Positions 37,388 through 50,825 of a stretch of DNA of 64,000 bases are shown one piece after another. The stretch is from assembly GCA_036272935.1 (NCBI GenBank), contig DATAXP010000143.1:73936-137935 (forward strand). The letters are read 5' to 3'. Made by a program: the position numbers and the translations under genes. The notes below the pieces were generated by a model, which saw only the letters and a list, made by a program, of their open reading frames with translations, had not been told where the DNA came from and ran no database searches. Source of the stretch: DATAXP01 sp036272935 (GTDB lineage Bacteria > Planctomycetota > Planctomycetia > Pirellulales > PNKZ01). Position 1 is the first letter of the stretch; every line of letters begins with the position of its first letter.

Positions 37388-37479
37388 ACGAGCCGCGACC
37401 ATTAGGGAGCGGATGGGACGCGACGTTTGCGACGCGGTGTCCTGCGCGGCGTGTCCGCTCCCTAATGGTCGCGGCTCGT
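37388..37479. repeat. REP hairpin with perfect 26-bp inverted repeat
   Basis: Arms at 37388-37413 (starts ACGAGCCGCGACCATTAGGG) and 37454-37479 are exact inverted copies over 26 bases, separated by 40 bases that also contain internal complementarity (CGCGACG...CGACGCG). It lies 20 bases beyond the metH stop codon and upstream of the transposase fragment. Could act as a transcription terminator for metH and is a likely substrate of a RAYT transposase. Confidence 0.87.
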
Positions 37480-37499
37480 TACGCAGGAGGCGAGCCCGT

Positions 37500-41231
<3,732 letters not shown>

Positions 41232-41546
41232 AAAACTGATAGCACCCGGTAGTGCATCAACTCTCCGGACGCGCGATCCCTGAAGTATCGCAAGCTCCTA
41301 AGGTGCTGGCAACGGAAGCGGACCCGGGCCGCAAAGCTCCCCCAGATCGTCGCTCCTTACAATCGTCGCCACTGGGAGCGGCGCACGGCATGGCAAAGGC
41401 GTTCAAACGCTCAAGAGGCCTACAGGCCGAACCGATAACACCTCAAAGTGGCACGCTGGCGCGCCAAGCGCGATTGCGCAGGCGTCGCGCTCGACTGCCG
41501 CCCAAACGTGTTCGGCCCACGCATTTATCCGACTGGACGAAAGCTC
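41232..41546. other. Intergenic region between divergent metH and the membrane-protein cluster
   Basis: 315 bases between the start of metH on the minus strand and the plus-strand gene at 41547. It must hold promoters for both. No tRNA, clear hairpin with T-run, or riboswitch box was seen on either strand; a GCCACTGGGAG stretch at 41367 is on the wrong strand for a cobalamin element controlling metH. Confidence 0.5.
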
Positions 41547-42602
41547 ATGTCCTCGACGACTCCCAACCGGGCCGGTGCCGCGGTGCCGACTCCACGTCGC
41601 ACGCACGGCAACCTGGGAACGGGGTTCGAGAGCCATCGCATTCTGCTGACGCTCCCGGATCTGCGGCCCGCCGAGCAAGTCTCGGCGCCGGCACCAGCAA
41701 CCATCGTGATCCCGACGCCTGCTCCACCGCCGCGACCCACTGGACACGTCGCCTCGCCGACGGTCGGAGCGCCGTCAAGTAGTGTGAACGCCGCTGCTTC
41801 ACCGTTGCTGACGGCTCACTCGACAGCAACGCAACCATCTCCGCAGTCGAGTTCACATTCGTCGGCACAGCGAACTTGGCGAACCGATCAGGCGCGCCGC
41901 CCCTCGGCACCGCGCGCCGGTGGCGCTTGGGGTTCGGCTGCCACCCAACGACCGTACTCGCAAGCGCGATCCGCCGCGGCCGCCTCACGGCAATCGGCGG
42001 CGCGCGGCTTCTGGTATGCGGGGATCGCGGCTGCCGCCGCCTGCCTGCTCACGTTCATTACGATTGAAGGCCCCAGCTCGATCCTCGATCGCAAGCTGCC
42101 GCCGCGGCCGGTCGAAGATTCCGGGGCGCTCAAGGATTTTCCCGCGACGCCCGTGCAAACGGTCGGCCCGGTGCACAACGCAGCTCCGCCGGCCTCCACG
42201 TGGGAGCCATCGCCTAGCGAGCCGCCGCCGGCCTCGGCCCCACACACACCTGCGCCATCAAGCAATTCCCAGCGCCTCGGCGAGCCGGCCGATGTTCCGC
42301 CTTGGGAAAGCTGGACGCCGACCGGCGGCATCGGCCAGTTGCCGGAGGCAAGCAAGTCGGCCGCCGCCAACGACGCGATTCCTACGGTCAGCCAACCGGT
42401 CGAGGCTTCGAGTGGGCCGTTCGATCCCGCGCCGCAAATTGCACGGCTACCCGCCACCGGCGATACGCTCGCTGGCCCTTCGCCGGTCGCACCGACCATG
42501 AACGAACCTGCCGCGAACCTACCGAAGGCTCGCTTCAAGGGCGTGATCCGCAAGACTCCATCGGAGAACAACGATGAGCACGCTCGACCAGGCCTTTATT
42601 AG
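41547..42602 (+). CDS. Pro-rich single-pass membrane protein of an exopolysaccharide-type cluster
   Basis: 351 residues from the ATG at 41547 (MSSTTPNRAGAAVPTPRRTH). About 140 Pro/Ser/Ala-rich cytoplasmic residues are followed by one helix (WYAGIAAAAACLLTFITIEG) and a Pro/Ser/Ala-rich outer part of about 170 residues. No known domain. It overlaps the next gene by 29 bases and is likely co-expressed with it and the ExeA-like gene. The topology resembles anchor or length-determinant proteins that work with CpsD-like ATPases, but the Wzz motifs are absent, so this is only inference. Confidence 0.75.
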   Translation: MSSTTPNRAGAAVPTPRRTHGNLGTGFESHRILLTLPDLRPAEQVSAPAPATIVIPTPAPPPRPTGHVASPTVGAPSSSVNAAASPLLTAHSTATQPSPQSSSHSSAQRTWRTDQARRPSAPRAGGAWGSAATQRPYSQARSAAAASRQSAARGFWYAGIAAAAACLLTFITIEGPSSILDRKLPPRPVEDSGALKDFPATPVQTVGPVHNAAPPASTWEPSPSEPPPASAPHTPAPSSNSQRLGEPADVPPWESWTPTGGIGQLPEASKSAAANDAIPTVSQPVEASSGPFDPAPQIARLPATGDTLAGPSPVAPTMNEPAANLPKARFKGVIRKTPSENNDEHARPGLY

Positions 42603-43518
42603 GGCATACCACAAAGGCGCTGACGATGCGTCGTCACGTCGCCGCGTGGAACTGCCGGCCGGCGCGACCGGCCCGGTTCGCTACCAGGCGGTCGACGTGA
42701 TTCCGCACGAACCGGTGCCCCCGCCGCACGTAACCCTGCCGGCCGCAAAGCCCGCGGCGGCAGCGATCGCGGCGACTCACGTCGCTCCGGCGGCCATTGC
42801 CTCGGGGTCGGTCGCCTCGGCCGCAGCATCCCGTGTCCCGGCGAAGCTTGTTGGGCGCAAGGCGACGCTCGAGCCGGCGTTCGAGGTGCCGCATTTCGTT
42901 TGGCCTGAAATTGTCGATTCCCTGCTGGCGAAGGCCGCACTGCCTTGCGCCGGCTGTGGGGCTCAACTTGTCGGACGCAGCGCCGAGCACCGCAAGGTGA
43001 TGTTGCTGACTGCGGATAAACGTGGCCACGGATGCTCGACCGCCGCGCTGGTGATCGCCCGCAGCGTCGCACGGCGAGGCTTGCGCGTGGTGCTGGTCGA
43101 CGCTGACCTGCGGCATCCGCACTTGGCCGAGTTGCTGGGCGTGACGTCGAAAGTGTCGTGGGCCGGCTTGCTGACCACGCATCAAACGATCGACGAGGCG
43201 CTGATCGAGAGCAGTTGGGAACGGATCACGCTCATGCCGTTGACCGTCGACGACGACGCGCGGCAATCGCCTCCCAATCTTGCCGGTGCACTACAAGCGT
43301 TGCGGAATCATTTCGACCTGGTGATTGTCGATGCCGGAGCGCTCGAGGACGACGCGGCCGCGATCGACCTGGCGGCAATGATGCTCGACGCGTCGATCGA
43401 CGACGGCGTGATCGTGCATGCCGGCAGCCAGGCGCCGCAAGAAGTCACACGGCCGGTCGCGCGACGATTGACCGCCGCCGGCGTGCGGCGCTGGGAGCTG
43501 GTCGAGAATTTTGTCTAA
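42574..43518 (+). CDS. CpsD/CapB-like ATPase with altered P-loop
   Basis: 314 residues. The first 110 are Pro/Ala-rich and may contact the partner. The ATPase follows the MinD/ParA/BY-kinase fold: residues 146-156 read TADKRGHGCST, in the position of the deviant Walker A K-G-G-x-G-K-T. The signature Lys (149) is kept, but the usual second Lys is replaced by Cys154. Walker A-prime VVLVDADLRHPHL (173-185) and a later LVIVDAGALEDD support the family. There is no tyrosine-rich C-terminal tail (it ends RRWELVENFV), so autophosphorylation in the usual BY-kinase manner is doubtful. It overlaps the upstream membrane-protein gene by 29 bases. Confidence 0.83.
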   Translation: MSTLDQAFIRAYHKGADDASSRRRVELPAGATGPVRYQAVDVIPHEPVPPPHVTLPAAKPAAAAIAATHVAPAAIASGSVASAAASRVPAKLVGRKATLEPAFEVPHFVWPEIVDSLLAKAALPCAGCGAQLVGRSAEHRKVMLLTADKRGHGCSTAALVIARSVARRGLRVVLVDADLRHPHLAELLGVTSKVSWAGLLTTHQTIDEALIESSWERITLMPLTVDDDARQSPPNLAGALQALRNHFDLVIVDAGALEDDAAAIDLAAMMLDASIDDGVIVHAGSQAPQEVTRPVARRLTAAGVRRWELVENFV

Positions 43519-43561
43519 CAGCGATCGTCGCTAAACCGTAAACGAGCAGCGAAATCTACTC

Positions 43562-44383
43562 ATGTACGAACCGTACTGGCGACTAACGCGTAAGCCGTTC
43601 GACTCGGGGGTCGATCCGGCGAGTTACTATCCGGACGAAGTGCACCAGGCGGCGCTGCTCAAGTTGCGCTATGCCTTGGAAAGCCACTGCGGCGGCGCGC
43701 TGCTGGCCGGCCCCGCCGGTTCGGGCAAGACACTGCTCGTGCGGCTGCTGGCCGAGCGGTTGAACGAAACCTTCCGTCCGCTGGTACACCTGGTCTATCC
43801 GGCGATGCCGACCGTTGAGCTGCTGGCGTACATCGCCGACGAGTTTGCCCCAGCGCAGCGACCGTCGTCGACCAACCTGGATGAAAGCGTGCGCCGCATT
43901 CAGCGGGCGCTCACCGACAATGCCGCACAGGGTCGCCGCGCCGTGCTGGTGATCGACGAGGCGCACCTGGTCGACAGCCCGCGCACGTTCGAAGCCTTGC
44001 GGCTGCTGCTGAACTTCGAGGTCAAGGGTCAATCGGCGCTGACGCTGCTGCTGGTGGGTCAGCCGGCCGTGCTGCCGATGATCGACCGTCTGCCGCAGCT
44101 CGACGAGCGGCTGGGAGTGAAGTGCCTGCTGCGGCCGCTGAGCATCGAGGAGACGATGGGCTACGTGCAGCATCGCCTTGCCTGGGCCGGTGCCGAACGG
44201 ACGATCTTCTTGGCCGAGGCCCTCGAGGCCGTTCATCGCCAAAGCCAGGGGTTGCCGCGTCGGATCAACCGGCTGTGCGACTTGGCGCTGCTCGTCGGCT
44301 TTGCCGAGGAACGTCAGGCGATCGACGAAACGCAGATCGACGCCTTGGCCGGCGAGCTGATGACCGTCGCGCCGGAAGAGTGA
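43562..44383 (+). CDS. ExeA-like AAA ATPase
   Basis: 273 residues. Walker A GPAGSGKT at 50-57; Walker B LVIDEAHLVD near 137; the family hallmark start MYEPYWRLTRKPFDSGVDPA SYY is typical of ExeA/GspA-like and exosortase-system ATPases. C-terminal part has QGLPRRINRLCDLALL, the arginine-finger region. It lies 43 bases after the CpsD-like gene. In other bacteria such ATPases accompany exosortase/EPS loci; the giant PEP-CTERM protein at 1-7545 suggests this genome has an exosortase, though none is in the window. Confidence 0.92.
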   Translation: MYEPYWRLTRKPFDSGVDPASYYPDEVHQAALLKLRYALESHCGGALLAGPAGSGKTLLVRLLAERLNETFRPLVHLVYPAMPTVELLAYIADEFAPAQRPSSTNLDESVRRIQRALTDNAAQGRRAVLVIDEAHLVDSPRTFEALRLLLNFEVKGQSALTLLLVGQPAVLPMIDRLPQLDERLGVKCLLRPLSIEETMGYVQHRLAWAGAERTIFLAEALEAVHRQSQGLPRRINRLCDLALLVGFAEERQAIDETQIDALAGELMTVAPEE

Positions 44384-44808
44384 TGGCAGGGCACGTTTAT
44401 CGATCATCAGAAAGCAAATCGACCCGTGGTTTTGGGTGGCACTGGCGAAGCCAGCGGCTCCCGGCCGGCACTGGTGGGTACTAATTCCCGCGCGGCGCGG
44501 TGGGTCAAGCCCCGCGTCGGCCGCCGACTTTGTACCCCACCATGGACCCGGGGGTAACGGGTACAAACTCGCCCCCTTCCAACGCGCGCCGACTTAGTAC
44601 CCGATGGCGATAAATGGGTACAAACTCGCCACACGCGTGGTCGGTTCGAATTGAATCCTGAAGATCAATAGCCGGTCGCCGCGGCGACCGCGTTCTTCAG
44701 CAATTCGTTTCCGAATTGCGTGGCGATCGCGTAAAATCGAGGGCATCCTACCTTGCGGCACGGATGCCCCGCTCCCCGCCCATTGCTCGACCCCGCGTGA
44801 TCGGCACG
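44384..44808. repeat. Spacer with several inverted repeats of GGGTACAAA type
   Basis: 425 bases without a gene. Inverted arms TTTGTACCC (44529-44537) and GGGTACAAA (44559-44567), then TTAGTACCC (44594-44602) and GGGTACAAA (44616-44624), lie in two partly repeated units (each starts GCCGACTT-T/A-GTACCC). A further GGGTACTAA at 44476-44484 is the inverse of TTAGTACCC. They are likely remnants of a dispersed planctomycete repeat family. Promoter of the next gene must lie downstream of 44625. Confidence 0.7.
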
Positions 44809-47800
44809 ATGAACCGTATTGCCTCGATTGCGGCTGCGATGTTCGCGCTCACGGCCGGTGCGATGCCGCACGCCGCTGCTGCGGCGGATCGCGTCGACTT
44901 CGACCGGCACATTCGGCCGATCCTCTCCGACAAGTGCTTCTTCTGCCACGGCCCCGATCAGAAACATCGCCAGGCCGACCTGCGCCTCGACGAGCGAGAT
45001 TCGGCCGTGGCCGACAAAGCGATCGTCCCCGGCAAGCCCGAGGAAAGCGAGCTGATCCGACGGATCACCAGCGACGATGCCGACGAGACGATGCCGCCGC
45101 CGGAATCGCACAAGGAGCTCACGCCGAGCGAAAAGACGCTGCTCCGCCGGTGGATTGCCGACGGGGCGGAATACCAGGCCCACTGGGCGTACCGTCCCTT
45201 GGCGAAGCCGCGAGTGCCGCGGCTCAACGACGCGGGCTGGGTGCGCAATCCGATCGACAGTTTTGTGCTCGAGGAACTGCGCAGCCGGAAGATCGAACCA
45301 TCGCCCGAGGCCGATCGCGCCACGCTGCTGCGCCGGCTGAGCCTCGACCTGACCGGTCTGCCTCCCACGCCGGCCGAGGTAGCGGCGTTTCTCGACGACA
45401 CCAGCCCGAACGCCTACGAGCGCCAGGTGAGTCGGCTGCTCGCATCGCCTCGTTACGGCGAACGGATGGCGGTCCCCTGGCTCGATCTGGTGCGGTTCGC
45501 CGACACGGTGGGCTATCACGGCGACCAGAATCAGCATGTGTTCGCCTACCGAGATTGGGTAATCGACGCCTTTAACCGGAACAAGCCGTTCGATCAGTTC
45601 ACGATCGAGCAGCTTGCCGGCGATCTGCTTCCTGCCGCGACCACCGAGCAGCGCGTGGCCACCGCGTTCAACCGACTGAACATGATGACGCGCGAAGGGG
45701 GCGCGCAGCCGAAAGAGTACCTGGCCAAATACGCGGCCGACCGAGTGCGCACGGTGTCGACAACCTGGCTCGGGTCGACCATGGGCTGCTGCGAATGCCA
45801 CGGCCACAAGTTCGACCCGTTCACGGCTTGCGACTTCTACTCGCTGGCGGCGTTCTTTGCCGACGTCAAGCAGTGGGGCTACTACGCCGATGCAAAGTAC
45901 GCGCGGACGCCGGAACTGGCCGGCTTCGGCAACGAGCATCCGTTTCCGCCCGAAATCGAGGTGGCGAGCCCGTATCTCCAGCGCCGCCAGCGGCAGTTCG
46001 AGCAGCAGATGATCGCGCTGGCCGAGGCGACCGCCCGGCATGCTGCCGCACAGCCGGCCTCGCGCGACAAGTTCAATGGCTGGCAGCGGGCGATGCGCGA
46101 GTTCCTAGCTCGCGAGCCTTCGGGATGGTCGACTCCACAGCCGAGGGTCGCCAGCAAGGCATTGAAGCCAGCGAAGAAATCCGACGCCGACGAGCCGGAG
46201 CAGATCGACGGGCCAACGATCGAAGCCGATGGTCGGATCGTCTTTCGCGGCAAGCCGCAAGACAACCCGATCGCGCTGCCGTTGGACGTACCCTGGCTCG
46301 CCGCGGTGCGGCTCGAGCTGCTGCCGCATGCCGCGCACGGTGGCAAGATTGCTCGCGGCGAACCGACGATCATCAAGCCGGCGGTGCGCATCAAGCGCCG
46401 CGACGGCAAGCCAGCGAAGGTAGCCTTCTTCTACGCCGATGCCGATGCCCGCGATCCCAAGTACACGCAAGGCTCGGCGGTCGTCGGCGTTCACGGAGGC
46501 TGGCAGCCCGCGAAGGCACGGCTCACCGAGCGGCAGAGTTCCGTATGGCTCGTCGAGCGGCCGCTGAAGGTCGACGACGGCGACCAGCTCGAAATTACCC
46601 TGGCAGGCAACACGATCGGCTGCTTGCGGGTGAGCGTGTCGCCGATCGCAGGGGTCGATCCGCTTGATGCGTCGCTTGCCACCGAGTTGCGGACGGCGCT
46701 GGGCGCCGCCGAATCTGCCGCAGCGACGACCACGGCAAGCAGCCCGGTGAATCTGGCGTACCTGGGCAGCACCGCGTGCGAGCCGAAGGCGTTCGAGCAG
46801 TTCCGGCAATTGCAGCGATCGTGGTTCGAGTGCCGCCGCGGCATGGCCGAGGTGATGACCACGGTCGCGGTTGAACCGCTGATGACGCGCGTGTTGCCGC
46901 GCGGCAACTGGCAAGACGATTCCGGGGAGATCGTCTCGCCGGCGGTCCCTCATTTCTTGCCGCAGCCCACCAACAGCGGCGATCAGCGCCTCACGCGGCT
47001 GGACCTGGCCCGGTGGCTGGTGGCCAACGAGAACCCGTTGACTGCACGCGTGGTGGTCAATCGGCTGTGGAAGCAGTTCTTCGGCGCGGCGCTGTCGGGG
47101 GTGGTCGACGATCTGGGGGCGCAAGGCGAATCGCCGTCGCATCCCGAGCTGCTCGATTGGCTGGCGTACGAATTCCGCGCCAGCGGATGGGACACCAAGC
47201 GCCTGGTGCGGCTGCTCGTCACGTCGAGCACGTACCGCCAACAGTCCAATGTCCGTGCCGAACTGCGCGATGTCGATCCAGCCAACCGGCTGCTGGCGTT
47301 CATGTCGCCGCGGCGGCTCGAGGCGGAGTTCGTCCGCGATAACGCCCTGGCGATCGCCGGGCTGCTGAACCTCGACCTAGGCGGCCCGAGCGTGCGCCCC
47401 TATCAGCCCGCCGGCTACTATGCGAATCTGCAATTCCCGAACCGCGACTACGTCGCGCAGCTCGACGATCGGCAGTATCGCCGCGGTGTGTACATGCACT
47501 GGCAGCGCACGTTCTTGCAACCGATGCTCGCCAATTTCGATGCACCTGGCCGCGAGGAATGCACCGCAGGACGGCTCTGCTCGAACACGCCGCAGCAAGC
47601 GCTCACGCTATTGAACGACCCGACGTTCGTCGAGGCGGCCCGGGTGTTAGCCGCGCGTCTGCTTGTCGATGCTCACGCAACCGACGAGCGGCGAATCGAC
47701 CATTTGTTGCGGCTGGCCGTGGCCCGCCCGCCATCGACGGCCGAGCGCGAGTCGCTTGCGGCGTTCCTCGCCGATCAGCGCAAGCATTACCGGCAGCACG

Positions 47801-47934
47801 AAGACGAAGCGCAGCAGTTGCTCAACGTGGGGATCGCCCCGGCGGCGACGAATATCGATGCCGCGGAGCTGGCAGCCTGGACTTCGCTGTGTCGAGTTGT
47901 GTTGAACCTGCACGAAACAATCGCCCGGTACTGA
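44809..47934 (+). CDS. Planctomycete cytochrome c + DUF1549/DUF1553 protein
   Basis: 1041 residues from the ATG at 44809 (MNRIASIAAAMFALTAGAMP), with a signal peptide; the frame is open 31 codons upstream. The cytochrome domain comes first, with CFFCH at about residues 43-47, followed by DUF1549 (about 150-360, including a CCECH motif near 326, GHKFDPFT) and DUF1553 (about 730-1000). A middle region (about 430-640) has beta-sandwich character and may bind carbohydrate. The end is ALRVVLNLHETIARY-like, a variant of the LLNSNE motif. It is followed after 5 bases by the DUF1501 gene, the usual pairing. Confidence 0.93.
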   Translation: MNRIASIAAAMFALTAGAMPHAAAAADRVDFDRHIRPILSDKCFFCHGPDQKHRQADLRLDERDSAVADKAIVPGKPEESELIRRITSDDADETMPPPESHKELTPSEKTLLRRWIADGAEYQAHWAYRPLAKPRVPRLNDAGWVRNPIDSFVLEELRSRKIEPSPEADRATLLRRLSLDLTGLPPTPAEVAAFLDDTSPNAYERQVSRLLASPRYGERMAVPWLDLVRFADTVGYHGDQNQHVFAYRDWVIDAFNRNKPFDQFTIEQLAGDLLPAATTEQRVATAFNRLNMMTREGGAQPKEYLAKYAADRVRTVSTTWLGSTMGCCECHGHKFDPFTACDFYSLAAFFADVKQWGYYADAKYARTPELAGFGNEHPFPPEIEVASPYLQRRQRQFEQQMIALAEATARHAAAQPASRDKFNGWQRAMREFLAREPSGWSTPQPRVASKALKPAKKSDADEPEQIDGPTIEADGRIVFRGKPQDNPIALPLDVPWLAAVRLELLPHAAHGGKIARGEPTIIKPAVRIKRRDGKPAKVAFFYADADARDPKYTQGSAVVGVHGGWQPAKARLTERQSSVWLVERPLKVDDGDQLEITLAGNTIGCLRVSVSPIAGVDPLDASLATELRTALGAAESAAATTTASSPVNLAYLGSTACEPKAFEQFRQLQRSWFECRRGMAEVMTTVAVEPLMTRVLPRGNWQDDSGEIVSPAVPHFLPQPTNSGDQRLTRLDLARWLVANENPLTARVVVNRLWKQFFGAALSGVVDDLGAQGESPSHPELLDWLAYEFRASGWDTKRLVRLLVTSSTYRQQSNVRAELRDVDPANRLLAFMSPRRLEAEFVRDNALAIAGLLNLDLGGPSVRPYQPAGYYANLQFPNRDYVAQLDDRQYRRGVYMHWQRTFLQPMLANFDAPGREECTAGRLCSNTPQQALTLLNDPTFVEAARVLAARLLVDAHATDERRIDHLLRLAVARPPSTAERESLAAFLADQRKHYRQHEDEAQQLLNVGIAPAATNIDAAELAAWTSLCRVVLNLHETIARY

Positions 47935-47939
47935 CCACC

Positions 47940-49403
<1,464 letters not shown>

Positions 49404-49409
49404 TCGCCG

Positions 49410-50825
49410 CTACCCGGTGATCTTTGCCAGCGCTTCGCCCTCATTCAGGGTTGGGCGCTCGGGGCGGCCCTTGTGCAGGTAGACCAATTTCATGTGGTCG
49501 ACGCCCAGCAGGTGCAGGATCGTGGCGTGCAGGTCGTGGATGTGCAGCCGATCCTCGACCGCGTGCAGCCCCACCTCGTCGGTCGCGCCGATCGCCTGCC
49601 CTCCCTTCACGCCGCCACCGGCCATCCACATGGTGAAGCCGGTGGGATTGTGATCGCGGCCGTTGCCTTTCTCCGACATCGGCGTGCGGCCAAACTCGCC
49701 ACCCCAGACGACGAGCGTCGAGTCGAGCAGCCCGGTGCGCTTCAGGTCCCTGAGCAGCCCCGCGACCGGCTTATCCATTGTGCGGCAGTGCTCGCTGTGG
49801 TTCTTCTCGATGTTCGAGTGCGCGTCCCACTTGCTGCCCGCACCGTGGTAAAGCTGCACGAAGCGCACGCCGCGCTCGACCATCCGGCGCGCGATCAGGC
49901 ATTGCTCGCCGAACTTGGCGGTCTTGGCGTCGTCCATCCCGTACAGGGCTCGCGTCTCGGCCGTCTCGCTGGCCAGGTCGACCAGTTCCGGCGCCTCGGC
50001 CTGCATGCGGAATGCCAGCTCGTAGCTGTGGATGCGGGCTTCGAGCTCGGTTTGCTCGCGGCGGCTGCGCAGGTGTTCGCGGTTGAACTGTTCGAGCAGT
50101 TCGAGCTTGCCGCGCTGGCGGGCGTCGCTCAGTTCTGGCGGCGTCGAGAGGTTCGCAATCGGCTCATCGCCTTCGCCGACGCGCGTCCCCTGGTACATGG
50201 CGGGCATGAACCCGGCGCTCCAATTGCGCGTGCCGTTGGTCACCTGAGCGCTGCTGTCCTGCATGACGATGAACGCCGGCAGGTTCTGGTTCTCGGTCCC
50301 CAGGCCATACGACACCCAAGCACCCAGCGACGGCCGGCCTCCCATCGTCTGCCCGGTGTTCATCTGGCAGACGCCGCCCGAGTGGTTAATTCCGTCGCCG
50401 TAGCAACTGCGCAGCACGGCAATGTCGTCGACGCAGGTGGCGATGTGCGGCAACCAATCGCTCACCCATAGGCCGCTCTGGCCGTGCTGCTTCCACTTGC
50501 GCTGGCTGGCCAAGAGCGGAGCGTCGTTCTCACCCATCGCCGTGATCACCGGCTTGAAGCTTGCCGGCAGCGGCTTGCCGGCCAACTCGTTGAGCATCGG
50601 CTTGGGATCGAACGTATCGAGATGGCTAGGGCCGCCCTCCATGAACAGAAAGATCACGCTCTTCGCACGCGCCTTGAAGTGTGGTCCACGCGGCGATGCG
50701 GCAGTGTCGCCGTGGGCACTGCCGCCCAACAGCGCATTGAGCGCCAACGCGCCAAACCCGGCGCCGCCGTATTGCAGGAACTCCCGGCGCGAATGAAACA
50801 CAGGACGATGAGCATCAATCGACAT
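49410..50825 (-). CDS. DUF1501 (sulfatase-like fold) Tat-exported protein
   Basis: 471 residues with a twin-arginine signal (MSIDAHRPVFHSRREFLQYG, SRREFL). Marks of DUF1501: FLFMEGGPSHLDTFDPKP, CYGDGINHSGGVCQMNTGQT, VWGGEFGRTPMSEKGNGRDHN. It overlaps the upstream DUF1549 gene by 11 bases (50815-50825), so the two are coupled. It is a paralogue of the converging gene 47940-49403, with which it shares the same fold and signal type. Confidence 0.94.
   Translation of the reverse strand: MSIDAHRPVFHSRREFLQYGGAGFGALALNALLGGSAHGDTAASPRGPHFKARAKSVIFLFMEGGPSHLDTFDPKPMLNELAGKPLPASFKPVITAMGENDAPLLASQRKWKQHGQSGLWVSDWLPHIATCVDDIAVLRSCYGDGINHSGGVCQMNTGQTMGGRPSLGAWVSYGLGTENQNLPAFIVMQDSSAQVTNGTRNWSAGFMPAMYQGTRVGEGDEPIANLSTPPELSDARQRGKLELLEQFNREHLRSRREQTELEARIHSYELAFRMQAEAPELVDLASETAETRALYGMDDAKTAKFGEQCLIARRMVERGVRFVQLYHGAGSKWDAHSNIEKNHSEHCRTMDKPVAGLLRDLKRTGLLDSTLVVWGGEFGRTPMSEKGNGRDHNPTGFTMWMAGGGVKGGQAIGATDEVGLHAVEDRLHIHDLHATILHLLGVDHMKLVYLHKGRPERPTLNEGEALAKITG

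Noticed and set aside
41232..41440. Cobalamin riboswitch for metH
   Set aside because: A GCCACTGGG stretch at 41367 is on the plus strand; no B12 box or core was found on the metH strand.
44384..44808. CRISPR array
   Set aside because: Repeats are short, inverted and only two to three in number, with no regular spacers and no cas genes nearby.
47559..47939. N-terminal extension of the DUF1501 gene on the plus strand
   Set aside because: It overlaps the DUF1549 gene in another frame; the Tat signal begins at the ATG at 47940.
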